From Muricea muricata (Eukaryota; Cnidaria; Anthozoa; Malacalcyonacea; Plexauridae), in NCBI GenBank assembly GCA_963855995.1, contig OY979723.1:4118501-4182500 (forward strand): a stretch of 64,000 bases of DNA. The letters run 5' to 3'. Both the position numbers and the translations under genes were made by a program. Positions 33,210 to 45,059 of this stretch are shown here, piece by piece. The notes under the pieces are model-generated. The model did not search any database, was not told the DNA's origin, and worked only from the letters and a program-made list of their open reading frames with translations. How positions within the stretch are numbered: position 1 is the stretch's first letter; each line of letters starts with the position of its first letter.

Positions 33210-34285
33210 CTCAATCCAGCCAGCAAGCAAGAAGTTCAGGACTCGAGACCTTTTCAAAACAAATAAAAATTTGAGCAAAAACAAACACTCAAGGAGCTCA
33301 ATATAAAAAGTAATTTATGCATTATCCAGGCATGGTTTAAAGTGTGTAACAAAAAATTCTAATTTTTACTTCATCAAACAAAATAAGCCAATGGCAATGG
33401 GATTATTAGCGTGTAGCTGTAATTAGTGTTCTACTAGCGATCTGTCTGCTACCGGCACTACGTATGTAGGAGTATCTTATAGGAAATATGCTCTATATAA
33501 TGATGTCAGGAAATATACAAGAACGTATATAAAGAAAAGATTTCCGAAAAATGCACGATCCTTCAATGATATAAAGAATGATTTCGCCGCCTTTGAGTGG
33601 TATTGTTTCCAAGTTTAATATTAGCTAGCACAATTGAACTATATAGTTTAATATTAATTAGAACTGATATAAAACAGCATATTACGCAGAAAGCGACACT
33701 AGTATGCAGTGATATAATCGACCCAATGGCTAAGATATCAATAATATAGTTAACATACCTTCTAAGATATTTACTACGTTTCTTTCGATTGACTCTTTTC
33801 CGATGAATTCTTGCTCACACCTGCAGTAATTTAAAATGAAATATCGAGTAGAAGCAAATAAATAATTAATTAACTCAAAAATGCTGTGCACGATATTTTT
33901 AAATAACTATTTTTAGTACACATTAATCGACCAATGCTGACCGAAGATATGCAAAACAATTTGGGTTTAATTACTTTTTATGCATAATAATATTGAAACT
34001 TATACTAAATATATGTCTTATAATATAATATTTAATAAATATATTATACAGCAGTTACTACCATTCTTATTTTACATCATTGGCATAATAAGCTATTATA
34101 ATAATCCGACATATAGAAATAATCAAATCAAGAACTATAAGTTAGATTAATGTTGCTCTCATTGTATCCTTAATTTTCAAGCAACACTTTGCATAGCAAA
34201 AAAATAACAGGTGAAATTGCCGCAAAAACCCTGCACAAAATCGAGAAGAAAAAATGTGACCATATAATGGCGGTTATAGCATAGG
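33210..34285. other. Non-coding spacer
   Basis: Very AT-rich. A stretch at 33570-33640 lacks any notable feature; no gene supported. Confidence 0.4.
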
Positions 34286-34288
34286 TGG

Positions 34289-35048
34289 CTCAATTCACTG
34301 GATAGTTTCACATAGAGATCAGTGCGCACATAAACGTACATTTCGTACTTTTCGTAGGTTCTTTAAATATAATTCCCAAAGGTTGGCCACTAAATCAATT
34401 ACGAACATACACCTCCATGAAATAAAGCATAAATACACAAAGAAAACGTAACGAGTTACAAAATAAACAAGACCAATGTGTGGCCGGATAAATTTACTAC
34501 CCTTGTGGCAAGTTTCTGTTTCGAAAACCGCTTAAAAGCGTTGTATACGGGTCAAATTTTTTGATGTTTCGTCAAATTTTACGGCTGTGACTACGTAGGA
34601 TGCTCTCATCCTGCAAATGGAAAAAGTTTAAATGACGAATGCGTGCAGCGATTGGCTTGTCAAAGTTTTAACTTTAAAAATTCATAGTTGAGCCAATCGC
34701 TGCACACATTCGTCATTTAAAACGTTTTCCAGTAGCAGGATGAGAGCATCCTGCATAATCACAGCCCTAAAATTCAACAAAACATAAAAAAATTTGACTC
34801 GTATACAACGATTTTAAGCGGTTTTCAAAACAGAAATTCACCACAAGGGTAGTAAATTTATGCAGCTACAACACTGGTCTTGTTTATTTTGTAACTAGCT
34901 CGTTACATTTTCTTTGTTTATTTATGCTGTATTTCAAGGGGGTGTATGTTCGTAATCGATTTAGTTGCCAACCTCATGGAATTATATTTAAGAACTAGCA
35001 AGTGTGTTTATGTGCGCACTGATCTCTATATGAAACTACACAGTGAAT
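34289..35048. repeat. Large palindrome, about 760 bp
   Basis: The left arm from CAATTCACTGGATAGTTTCA and the right arm to TGAAACTACACAGTGAAT pair along nearly the whole length, centred near 34668. The inner part includes GATGCTCTCATCCTGC / GCAGGATGAGAGCATC and CAGCGATTGGCTTGTC / GAGCCAATCGCTGC. The arms are about 360 bases with moderate divergence and only a small loop. Probably a fold-back transposon. Confidence 0.85.
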
Positions 35049-35049
35049 A

Positions 35050-36045
35050 TACGCCATCCAAACATATGTTGCACTCTCAAAAAATCAGTTCAAAACTCGA
35101 TACACCATTTACAAAACTTCATTTGATAATCTTAAGAAGCGAAATTAAGTAAATACATCTGGAATCTCAATGGCAATAATATTAATTACTATATTACATG
35201 GAAAATCATAATGCATAGTAATGCGTCAAAGAGATACAAATTATGTGTCTGGAATAATTATTTTAATATTTGTAAACTTGCTATGGCATCACTTAATTGA
35301 CGCAGCAAACTTTTCTCTACTTGTCTCGTGTTTCTAAAGCAACATAATGTTGTCGATAGGGCCTAATATTCATTCTCTGCTAAAACTTATCGCCACCACA
35401 AACAGATTAATTCAACACAACAGGTGTGAAAGTCTTCCATCCATCTCCTTTTATTTTTACAAAGAGAGCTAAAGATGACTAGGTGAAACTAGCCATGTGA
35501 TTTGGTCACTTTCCCTTTTTTTACTGTCAGACTAGTTCGTTAATGGACTGGGATGAGCAAGTAGCACTTGCAAGATCGAAGAGTTCTAGCTTCCCGACAA
35601 ATGGACTTCGCTTGAGACATCTCCAACTCATTAATAATTCATGAGCAAATTAGCGAATGGACTCGCCCTAATTCGTCACATGATTGACGTTGAATACCCA
35701 AGGAAACACGCTAAAAATCATATACCATCACTGTTGTTAGATCAAAAACGGTTTTAATCTAATAACTGAAATCATAATTACAAATTCATCCTAATTACTC
35801 CCTCTTCGCTCATGTTCAAATGATCAAGGTCTGTAATAAATTCTACACGCCCTACACATTTCTGTCTTACAATGGACTATAGAAATTAACTTACAAAAGC
35901 AAAAGCAGGAAGTAGAATACTTATCTCCATTGCTCACAAAGACAAAAACAAATTACTTTCATAGGTCCCCCGTTAGCGCTTAATAAATTGAACAGCCAAT
36001 GAAATGTTTTCGTTTGAGATGTTATGTAAACAACTCGTTTCTCGT
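35050..36045. other. Non-coding spacer
   Basis: No gene or repeat supported. Confidence 0.4.
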
Positions 36046-36049
36046 GTGT

Positions 36050-36152
36050 CATCAGGGGAACCAAACACTCGAAAACAATAAAACACTCGCGCTTCGCGCT
36101 CGTGTTTCATACCGTTTTCTCGTGTTTGGATCCCCTGATGAAACACTCAAAC
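36050..36152. repeat. Palindrome next to repeat E copy 2
   Basis: GTGTCATCAGGGGAACCAAA and CACTCGAAAACAATAAAACA pair with CGTGTTTGGATCCCCTGATG and neighbouring bases; the centre is GCGCTTCGCGCTCG. Confidence 0.7.
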
Positions 36153-36227
36153 TCGTTGTTAACATATAACATCAAACATTCTGTCTATATTGTTTCAGGT
36201 GGTGAAACATATGGTATACAATCGCAG

Positions 36228-36518
36228 GGAAAATCAAAATCATTAAAAAACAATAAAAATAAATCAAAAATACTGACAAGACGACCAAAAACGCGCCAAC
36301 AGAAGGAAACAAGAACGGACACGTACATAAAAGGTAGCCATATTCAGACTATTCTGTAGCTATATTGATTCCATATTTTAATTTCGAAGTTTAAGTTTCT
36401 TTGTTTTGTAAAAGCAAGACTGTAGTTCTATTGTAAGTCTGAAAATTATTTACAGGTGAAAAATACGACGGTAGTTATTTTAATAAAAAATGGATGACTT
36501 GAAATGGTTTTTATTGCA
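36228..36518. repeat. Repeat family E, copy 2, left part
   Basis: Matches 5545-5820 of copy 1 and ends abruptly at the BEL insertion site (TTGCA). The continuation is at 43545. Confidence 0.85.
36514..36518. other. Target-site duplication TTGCA (left)
   Basis: Five bases repeated at 43545-43549. Repeat E copy 1 has the single, uninterrupted site. Confidence 0.9.
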
Positions 36519-36943
36519 TGTTGGGAACGAACCCAACCAAATGTCTTACAGTCGATTAATTTCACCAAAGATTACACACTTTATTTATTCTTTACTCTCA
36601 TAATTTCTTTACATAAAGTCGTTACTTTGCTTGAATATCAATATTGTCATTCTATCATTGTATCATCGGTTCGAATATATCAAATAATAAAGGTTTGCTA
36701 AATAAATCACAAATAAAGTCGATTAGGTTAACGTTTATACAAGTCGAATAAAGAAAGATAATTAACTTACATCTATATGGCGATTTCGTAGCTTAAATAT
36801 CACATTTCGTATCGTTTTATCGCTTTAGTACTGTCCCTTTACCGTGAATATCAACGTGTTATTGTTTTTTCATAAATTATGCCAATGTGCCAAAATGGCG
36901 CGAAAATGTATAAATATTATAATATATAAGTTCGTTTGTAACA
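36519..36943 (-). repeat. 3' LTR of the BEL element
   Basis: 425 bases, TGTTGGGAAC at the left and GTAACA at the right (TG...CA), nearly identical to 43121-43544. Differences include one extra G near 36691 and substitutions near 36539, 36830 and 36934. Confidence 0.95.
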
Positions 36944-36956
36944 TCCCGGCCCCCAA
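36944..36956 (-). promoter_or_regulatory. Polypurine tract of the BEL element
   Basis: On the minus strand TTGGGGGCCGGGA directly precedes the 3' LTR (TGTTAC). Position and purine content fit the plus-strand primer site. Confidence 0.75.
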
Positions 36957-36991
36957 TGAGCGCACAGCACACGTCAGCTCATTCACCGTCT

Positions 36992-38697
36992 CTAAATTAC
37001 AGCCTCCAGTAAGCACAACTTCTGAATGGGACATTTCAAAACATTGTTCTTCGTTTTCACTTCAGCAACCCTTACGAGACCATCTCTTGCAGGAAACACC
37101 TTCGTTACTCTTCCAAGGAGCCACTGTCCTCTTGGGATATTCTCATCCGCTAAAATAACAAGATCATCAACCGCTAAGTTACGCTGATTTGTAAGCCATT
37201 TTTGTCTTTGTTGTAAGGTCGGAAGATACTCCCGTAGCCAGCGCTTCCAAAAATGATCACTCAAAATCTGTGATTGTCTCCAACTCTTCCTGCTATACAA
37301 ATCTGAGTCATCAAATTCTCTAGGAGGTAGAGACATCACTGGTCTTTGAAGTAACAGATGATTCGGAGTTAACGGCTCCATATCACGGGGATCGTCCGAA
37401 TTTGGGCACAGAGGTCTCGAATTGGCTATTCCTTGAGCTTCCGCTAACACCGTCCTTAATACCTCTTTCTTTACTAAACCTCGTCCTAAAATAGCTTTCA
37501 ACGATCGCTTGACGCCACGAATTAGTCTCTCCCACACTCCTGACATATGCGACGCGTACGGAGGGTGGAATATCCAGTCAACACCTGATTGTCTTAAATG
37601 TCCTTCGATCCGGTTCTGATTCCATCCTTCCAATGCTTCACGCAACTCACGCTCTGCTCCCACAAAGTTCGATCCATTATCTGAACGTAGTTGCTTAACG
37701 TTTCCCCGGATGTTTAAGAATCTTCGTAATACCATAATGAAATCGTCCGTTTCCAGCGACTGAGCTAGTTCCAGATGAATTGCTCTTGATGCCATGCACA
37801 CAAATATGCATCCATAACGCTTGGCAGAACCCCGTCCATGTTTTATCAGGAGTGGGCCGAAAAAGTCAATACCCGTGTTCGTGAAAGGAGGCTCAAAGGG
37901 GGTCACACGCACCTTTGGTAACTCCGCCATTTCTTGCGTCATCCGTACAGCATATCGTTTTCTACAGGGTATGCATTTGCCGATTACTCGTTTAATCGTT
38001 GCTCGTCCCTTTATAATCCAAAACTCTTCTCGGTGTCGAGATAACAACTGTTCCTGTTCGCATTGTCCAAGTTGTTGATGAAAGAAACGAATTATCAAAG
38101 TTGTAACATGGTGATTCTGCGGCAAAATCATCTGATGTTTACTGTCAAACGTACTCGGCGATTCTGATATTCGACCAGACACCCGCAAAAGTCCATGCTC
38201 GCAAAGCATCGGCTTAAGCTTCACAATCGAACTCGATTTCTTCACACATTGTTCAGAAGTTTTATCCTTTCTCCTGAGATCTTGTAACTCCTCCGAAAAC
38301 GACTGCTGTTGAACAAGTGACACAATCGTTCTTTTAACTAGCTCTAGATCTTCCATAGTCAACCTGTTGCATTTTAAATGTTTCCTGTTTTGGATCCAAG
38401 TCTTGAACTTGTGCAGCCAAGCCACCGATGTCAATAGCCTTGACCAGTTTGAGAATCTCTCTAGAAGCTTGTACAACAGAGGACCCACGGTAGTCTCGAG
38501 ACCAGTCGCGCAGGTCGTTTTCTCCTTCTTAATTTCTAACTCGCTATCCGGTATTTCTTCTTCTTGTTGATCAGGCCACAAATTTTTTGGACCCCAAAGG
38601 AACTCCGGACCTCGTAGCCATCGTTCTTGCTCTATGAATTTCTGCAGGTCCAAACCACGAGAACAATCATCAGCCGGATTTAAGTCTCCTGGGCAGT
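36992..38697 (-). CDS. BEL integrase part
   Basis: The longest frame, 553 codons from 38653. A zinc-binding HHCC-like region (HVTTLIIRFFHQQLGQCEQ ... CIPCRKR) is followed by the catalytic core. Its Asp is in NTGIDFFGPLL, the second Asp in LRSDNGSNFVGAE and the Glu in HMSGVWERLIRGVKRSL. The C-terminal DUF5641-type domain (LADENIPRGQWLLGRV) follows. It ends 48 bases from the 3' LTR. Confidence 0.95.
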
Positions 38698-39297
38698 GCC
38701 GTTTGTCGGATCAGATGATTCTCTAATTTCATTTACTCGATTAGCCACGTACGTCTGAAACCGTTTTGTCGTGTTGCGAATATAAGATAACACAATCATA
38801 CTGTCCGTCCAATAGAAGGTTTCGTTCACTGGTGTATCAAGTTCTCTTTGGAACATTCTATTCATTCGCACAGCTAACAACGCACTTTGCAACTCCAGTC
38901 TTGGGATTGTAGGTGCACGGATAGGAGCATTTCTCGATTTCCCCATTACAAAGGAGCAGCTAGTGGTTCCGTCGTTGTATATAATGCGTAAATATGACAC
39001 GGTACCGAATCCGATCTCGGATGCGTCACAAAAGTGATGTAATTCCACAACGCAGTCATCATGATTAGGGTGCTGATAGAAACAACGAGGAATGTTTACT
39101 TGTGTCATCAAGGGGAGCAAGAACTTCCAATGCGTCCACGATTCTAGTACATCACTCTCCAGAGGGACGTCCCATTTTAGTTTTCTTCGCCAGCAAGCTT
39201 GAAGTATTTTCTTAGCATTTAGCACAACAGGTGTGGCAAATCCTATCGGGTCGTAGAAGGAAGAAATACAGGAAAGAACGCCTCTCATAGTTGTCAC
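38698..39297 (-). CDS. BEL RNase H-like region (Pao-type pol)
   Basis: Starts TTMRGVLSCISSFYDPIGFA, the conserved BEL/Pao signature after RT (Pfam A17 region). HHFCDASEIGFGTVSYLRI carries the first acidic residue of RNase H, and FYWTDSMIVLSYIRN carries the TDS motif. The frame breaks near 38698, just before the conserved HCPGDLNPADDCSRG, which is readable in the next frame. Confidence 0.93.
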
Positions 39298-39299
39298 AC

Positions 39300-40288
39300 G
39301 GCTTTATCTTGAAACAAAACATGTCCTCTTCCACGTTCCAATGAACGCCTAACGTGCGTTCAATAGGCAATTGATCCAGATCTAGATCAAGATTGGGCAA
39401 AGCTCTTTTCTCGACAGGTTTCTCTTGGAGAACTGTCCGCTTGTTCGACATGAACTTTGTCAACTTGAAGCCTCCTTCTGAGAGTAAGGACATGGAACCC
39501 TTCGCTACTTGAATGGCAATTTCTTCATTTTTCAAAGCCCGTAACATGTCATCGACATAAAAATGCCTACGAACTGTGTCAACGACGAGGGCATCATAAT
39601 TGCTCTTATTATCTTCAGCGGTTTTTTGAAGACAGTGGTTTGCACAACAGGGCGAGTCAGTCGCTCCGAAAACGTGTACAGTCATGACATATTCGTCTGG
39701 TGGTTCGTCGAGGCTTCTACTCCACCAAAGAAATCTCAACGCGTCTTGGTCATCGGGAGCTACCTTCACCTGATTGAACATACCTTCAATGTCGGCTACA
39801 AGCGCTATATTATCTTGTCGAAACCTTGTCAGAATACCCACGAGACTGTTCGTGTAATCAGGGCTTTGCAATAAATTCTGGTTTAAAGATTTATCTCGGA
39901 ATTTCGCTGCCGCGTCAAACACAATTCTGACCTTTTCAGGCTTGTTCTTGTTGATAACGTGATGATGAGGAAGGTAATTGGTTTTATCTGTTATTCTGTT
40001 TGCTTCGTCCTTGGTGAGTTTTCTTGCGAATCCCACTCGTATATACTCCTCCATAGCCTTTCGATATTTCGATTCAAGCTCTGGACTACTAATCAATTTC
40101 CTTTTTAAAGACCTCAGGCGTTTTTCCGCCACAATTCGGTTGTTAGGCAATTGAGGGGAATCGCTCTTCCACAACAACTCTGTTTCGTAGTGTCCGTCTA
40201 CGAGTTTTGTACTTCTCTGAAGGATGTTCTCGGCTCGGCGATCTTCGACCGAAAAAGGCTTCGTACACTCTGTTTCTTTAATCCAGAT
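39300..40288 (-). CDS. BEL reverse transcriptase part
   Basis: Continues the polyprotein after the shift at about 40285 (CTKPFSVEDRRAEN, which is conserved at this point in BEL elements). RT motifs follow in order: NYLPHHHVINKNKPEKVRIV, FDAAAKFRDKSLNQNLL, ALVADIEGMFNQVKV, FGATDSPCCANHCL and the catalytic box HFYVDDMLRA. The downstream thumb reaches LGVHWNVEEDMFCFKIKP, where another one-base shift (about 39297) changes frame. Confidence 0.95.
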
Positions 40289-43109
40289 GTTTCGATTTCC
40301 CAGAATCTCTCTACTTGTCGATTAAGGATTTGGTTGTTGGTGTCAAGAAAGTTAATAGATAACTCCTTCATGGACGTGCCATTCACCCTCAAACTGCCAG
40401 CAACAGTCCATCCCAAAGCAGTTCTGGTTGCATACAGCTGACACTCATCGTCATCAGATACCCTCACCTCTCGTACGATATGCGCTCTTCTAACATCTTC
40501 CCCTATGATTATAGAGACTTGTTTAAATTCTACTTCAAGCATAGTTATATCAGCTAGATGCTCGTATCGTTGACAATCGATCTCATTTGGAAGAACCCTT
40601 TCATTCATATCAAGTTCCTTGACTAATCCTTCGCTCACTTCAAGTATTGGGTCAGTATCTCTGGCTTCGGCAGCTTGCAGAAATAAGCTAACCAATTCAA
40701 ATTCGCAATCTTGTGTTCCAAGCACTGTCGTGACTGCGACAGACTGCTTAGTTCCTTTCACGTTTAGTTTCTCAGCTAATTTCACATCAACAACTGTTGC
40801 ACAGCTTGCGTTGTCAAGCAGACCATATGTCGTGACAGAGTCTCCATTCTTTGTTAGTACCTTGACTGGCACAACATGTAAAAGTATATGATTTCCCCTT
40901 TCTTCGGTCATGGTCGCATAAGATGACATCTTCGTTTTTTGACTAATCTCGCCTTCAGGTGTTGATGTATCGTGTCTGGGCATTTCTGGTGGCTTTCTTG
41001 GTTCCTTCCGTGTCTCACCCTCGTCGATGGTCTTGGGAAAATTGTGATCGTCGAGCTTGGACTGACATTTAAGGTCGTCATTAGGTGGGGAGATTCTTCG
41101 ATGAAGGAGTCGATGATGCTTGTAGATGGATTTACATCTGCATATGGTGGTTGATTTGCACTGAGCTTTCATGTGGCCCGAAGCTAAGCATAAGTGGCAA
41201 AGCCTCGAGACCTTGACGATTTCCCATCGCTCTTCGGGTGTTTTCTTGGCAAACAAATCGCAATTTATTAGAAGATGTTTGCCTTTGCAGCAAGGACAAG
41301 CATTTGAAGCTTCGAGATTTGTCGCTAATGTGGAGATGTGATTTGACGGAGGCGATTTGGTCTTTGAGGACATGCTAGGATCATTACATTTGGAGCTCTT
41401 GTTATCGAGTGGTTTTCTTTTCGCGGTCAGAATGTGACCATACTGAGGATCGTTCATAATTTTCAACTGGTTTTCGATAAGATCCATAACATGCTCTAGC
41501 GTTGGATTCAATTTGGTTTCATCTCGAATTTTAGGGACCTTTTTTACCCATTCAATCTGCATGTGCATTGGTAAGCGATCCACGACTCGTTTTACATTTG
41601 ATGACGCATTAATTTCGTGTTCGTAACTTTTGTTGTCCTTTAAAACTTCTAAACAGGCGCGTAGATTATTTCTCAGCTTCGCAAGAGCGCCACTATCCCC
41701 CTTTTCAATGCGCGGACCAACAGTAACCCGTTTCAGAGATGCCTTGACAACACTGGACGGATGACCATATTGAGACTCTAGTATATTCATCACCTCTGTA
41801 TAACCATCTGATTTCAATTCACAATGCAGGATAGCATCTTTAGCATCGCCCTCCACAAAACTAAGAAGACGAGTTATCTTTTCTCTTTCGTCAAACTCTC
41901 TTTCGACCAGCCAGGACTCCACTCGCTTCTTAAATACAGGAAATTGGGCAGGGTCACCATTAAATCTTATGGGTTGTGGTTTTGGAATCTCTTGTCTCTG
42001 TAGCATAGCCTTCATAACTGTTGTCACTTCAACCCCCTGTTTCACTACTCCTACTAATTGCTGGTTCATTTCCATTATTGAATGGGTAAAGTCTTGTTTA
42101 CTGTTTTCAGTAGGGATACATGCTGGGGATGGTGCCTTTTCCTGCTCACAACTCTTTGGCAGAGCTTCAACTGGGTTGACCTGATCAGACCATAATGGCA
42201 AGTTGGTTGAATCATGTGGGATTAGAGACGGACTTGCTTCACAAGTATTTTCATGCTTTGTTGTGGCCCCTTCTATTTCTATCTTTATATTGGCCTTGTT
42301 CTCAGTCGGAATCTTTGGCCAACTACGCTTACTCGAGCGATCACTAAATCTGTCACCAGCCTGATCAGCAGCCAAGAGGTGGGCTTCTAGTCGTGAATAT
42401 TCGGCTTGATCTCGCAAATCCTGTAACTCCTGCTCTATCTGTTCTTGCATTTGTTTCTGTTTTGTTTTAGCCCTCCTCTCTGCCTGTTCTAGCTTCAATT
42501 TTGCTAATTCGGCTGAGCGGGCTGCCGCCCTAGCTTTAGATGATACTGAGGACCCTACCGAGTGTCTACCTTTTGAGGATCTTGACATGGAAATACTACT
42601 ATGCGCTGACAACGAGATCCTTTCGTCATCATTAAAATGATGGTCATCAACCGGTATTGAGCCTCTTTGCAAGCTGCGAATGCTTTTGTCCAGCTGATCA
42701 ATAGCTAGTTGATTGCAGTCGTTTAAGTTTCGTTCGAGGGTGCGCCGTTGAATGCTAAGGCGCTCAAGCTCACTGGAATCGTTAATTAGTCGGGAATACT
42801 CTTCGTACACTTGCAAATACTTGACCCAGTTCAAATGCGCACCTTCCAAAATTTGTTGTATTTCAGTAGGTTCAATACTGTTATAGTCATGACATTTTAA
42901 AGACTCGGTGGATGCTTCAATAATTTGTGAAAGCTTTAATAAATCATGCTTCAATCGCCTAGAGCGTATTACATTAAAGTACTCTGCGTACTCACGTGAT
43001 ACCTTTGGAGTGCGAGATGACCGCCGTAAGCCACATCACTTCCGGGTCGTTTACTTTCACTTTGTCGATCGCGATAATTGTCAAACTCTTTCGCTTCGAT
43101 TTTATCCAT
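40198..43109 (-). CDS. BEL gag, zinc knuckle and aspartic protease part
   Basis: ATG at 43109 opens a frame (MDKIEAKEFDNYRDRQ) that shifts near 43020 into the 918-codon frame ending at 40198. Within that frame: a charged coiled-coil-like region (residues about 135-195, many Glu/Arg/Lys/Gln), a DUF1759-type capsid region (about 330-480, from IRFNGDPAQFPVFKKRVE), a Cys-rich knuckle region (about 575-635, CPCCKGKHLLINC and CHLCLASGHMKAQC), and a DUF1758 aspartic protease region (about 690-840) with YGLLDNASCATVV, where Asn replaces the usual Gly of the active-site motif, and the family's GWTVAG ending. It runs into the RT region, but a one-base shift near 40285 breaks it. Confidence 0.93.
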
Positions 43110-43120
43110 AGATCAAACTA

Positions 43121-43544
43121 TGTTGGGAACGAACCCAACCGAATGTCTTACAGTCGATTAATTTCACCAAAGATTACACACTTTATTTATTCTTTACTCT
43201 CATAATTTCTTTACATAAAGTCGTTACTTTGCTTGAATATCAATATTGTCATTCTATCATTGTATCATCGGTTCGAATATATCAAATAATAAAGTTTGCT
43301 AAATAAATCACAAATAAAGTCGATTAGGTTAACGTTTATACAAGTCGAATAAAGAAAGATAATTAACTTACATCTATATGGCGATTTCGTAGCTTAAATA
43401 TCACATTTCGTATCGTTTTATCGCTTCAGTACTGTCCCTTAACCGTGAATATCAACGTGTTATTGTTTTTTCATAAATTATGCTAATGTGCCAAAATGGC
43501 GCGAAAATGTATAAATATTATAATGTATAAGTTCGTTGGTAACA
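43121..43544 (-). repeat. 5' LTR of the BEL element
   Basis: 424 bases, same termini. Read on the minus strand it precedes gag by 12 bases. It should hold the promoter. A splice-donor-like GATGTAAGT lies on the minus strand near 43372. Confidence 0.95.
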
Positions 43545-43884
43545 TTGCACAAACAAAGATTTAGTAGTTTATAAATATTCATCAAAACGTTTTAATGATG
43601 TAGCGTAATAAATTGTATTTCATACTGTACCAAAGTGCACAGTACGCATCATGATGACATACGGACCACCGACATCCAAAAAATTAAGTATTTTGTCGTT
43701 AAAACTGGCAATTCTTTCGTTATTTTCACAGCTATTTAAAAAACTATAAAACGCATTATTAAAAACTGCCGTGTAGGCGTGTTGCTATGACAACAAACCT
43801 GAGAATACTTCATGTTCCGAAAATATAGTTGCATCTTTGATACATTAAGGCGAGGGGTTTTGCACGCATGCATGTATTTCTAGT
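43545..43884. repeat. Repeat family E, copy 2, right part
   Basis: Starts with the TTGCA duplicate and continues the match to copy 1 (5820-6149) through GGCGAGGGGTTTTGC to TATTTCTAGTA. Confidence 0.85.
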
Positions 43885-44342
43885 AAAGTTATTTCGTTAG
43901 TATTCTATATAATTAGTTAAAAGTTCCTATATATTGACTGCACAAGCAACACTGTAAAGCCTGCCGCACACGAGAGACAATTGCTGAAAAAAAGTAACTT
44001 GAGCCTCTTTAAATTATTACTCACTGTGTGTGGGTGGATTTTACTCAGGTTAATTATGCCTCGTGCAACTTCGCTCGCATATCAAACACGTTAATTTGGC
44101 AGGAGTGAAAAGATTTCGTCAAGAATAAAGGATGTAGGAATTGTGCATTGGCCACTATGTTTACTCTTCGGCGTCCTTGGTTTAGACATAAGTAGGAAAC
44201 ACTTGCGACGCAAAAACCCCAAAACATTGTTTGCATAAATATTTGAAGACTAAATAATGCACATAACAATTACTAAAGTGCAATCTCACGCGAAAAAACG
44301 AAAATATACAGGGTTTAGACTGCTGATGCAAAAAGCGCTTTA

Positions 44343-45056
44343 AGGGGTCCAATGCTAAAAAATATTTTTCTAGTTTCCAATGCAATCGTACTCTAGTTTT
44401 AATATGTTGTTATAGCAGCTTGCCTGACTTAAAAAAAATTATTGTTGATTGTTATTGTTGCTATGGATACCAAAATGGAGTGTCTTCTCTGCTTAAATTT
44501 TAACAATTTTTGTATGCACGATTTCGAGAGAAATATTAATGATAGAAACTTGGAACAACTTTTTGTTGATCACCCAAGACAATTTCTACAGTATGAACTA
44601 AAATTATTTAATAAAAATGTATAGACCCTCTTAAATCAAAGATTATATTTTAGAAAGTTGAAACTGTCCACTTAAAATTGCAATATCTTTTCCAAGTTCT
44701 AATAAATTGGATTCATTTTACTTCATCCCCTAGCTAGACAAAGGCTGTTACTAAACGGCAAGAAAGTCAACGTTTCACCGCGAAATATTGAACATTAGCC
44801 GAGTTGTCGTGTTTAAAATGTGGAAAAATGGCGTTGTAAACAACCCAATAAAATAGTTAAATTATTCTTTCTTTTGCATATATCAATAATTTAAACAAAA
44901 CAATGCAACAAAACAATAAAGCACTGAGAAAAGCCAACGAAAAGCCGCCTTTTGTTCAGGGTAATATCATTGAAATAATTAGATAACCCAATGAAAAATA
45001 TCTTCTACAATTTTTGATAATTGATAAATTTCAAATTTTTTCACTACTGGACCACG
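44343..45056. mobile_element. Non-autonomous element with TA target duplication
   Basis: Unit A reads CGCTTAACGTTTTAATAG without a break (about 14024). Here TA (44341-44342 and 45057-45058) flanks 714 bases whose ends AGGGGTCCAATGCTAAAAAA and CGTGGTCCAGTAGTGAAAAAA (complement of the right end) are inverted repeats. TA duplication points to Tc1/mariner/pogo mobilisation. The internal plus-strand ORF (44442-44624) is short and unconvincing. Confidence 0.85.
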
Positions 45057-45059
45057 TAA

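Larger units (their letters stand above)
36519..43544 (-). mobile_element. Full-length BEL/Pao LTR retrotransposon
   Basis: A 7.0 kb element on the minus strand: LTRs at both ends, TTGCA target duplication at 36514-36518 and 43545-43549, gag/zinc-knuckle/protease, RT, RNase H-like and integrase in BEL/Pao order. The last stop is 48 bases before the 3' LTR. A polypurine tract precedes the 3' LTR (complement of TCCCGGCCCCC, 36944-36954). There is no envelope gene. The LTRs differ at about seven positions by eye. The frame is interrupted four times by single-base shifts, with no in-frame nonsense codon within the segments. The start ATG (43109) lies only 12 bases after the 5' LTR, leaving an unusual primer-binding region (TAGTTTGATCT...). 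Confidence 0.97.

Noticed and set aside
34946..35152. Plus-strand ORF of 68 codons
   Set aside because: Falls on the right arm of the 34.3-35.0 kb palindrome, with no splice context or motif.
37821..42184. Plus-strand ORFs across the BEL element
   Set aside because: Antisense shadows of the gag-pol frames.
44442..44624. 60-codon ORF in the TA-flanked element
   Set aside because: Too short and without motif; the element is non-autonomous.
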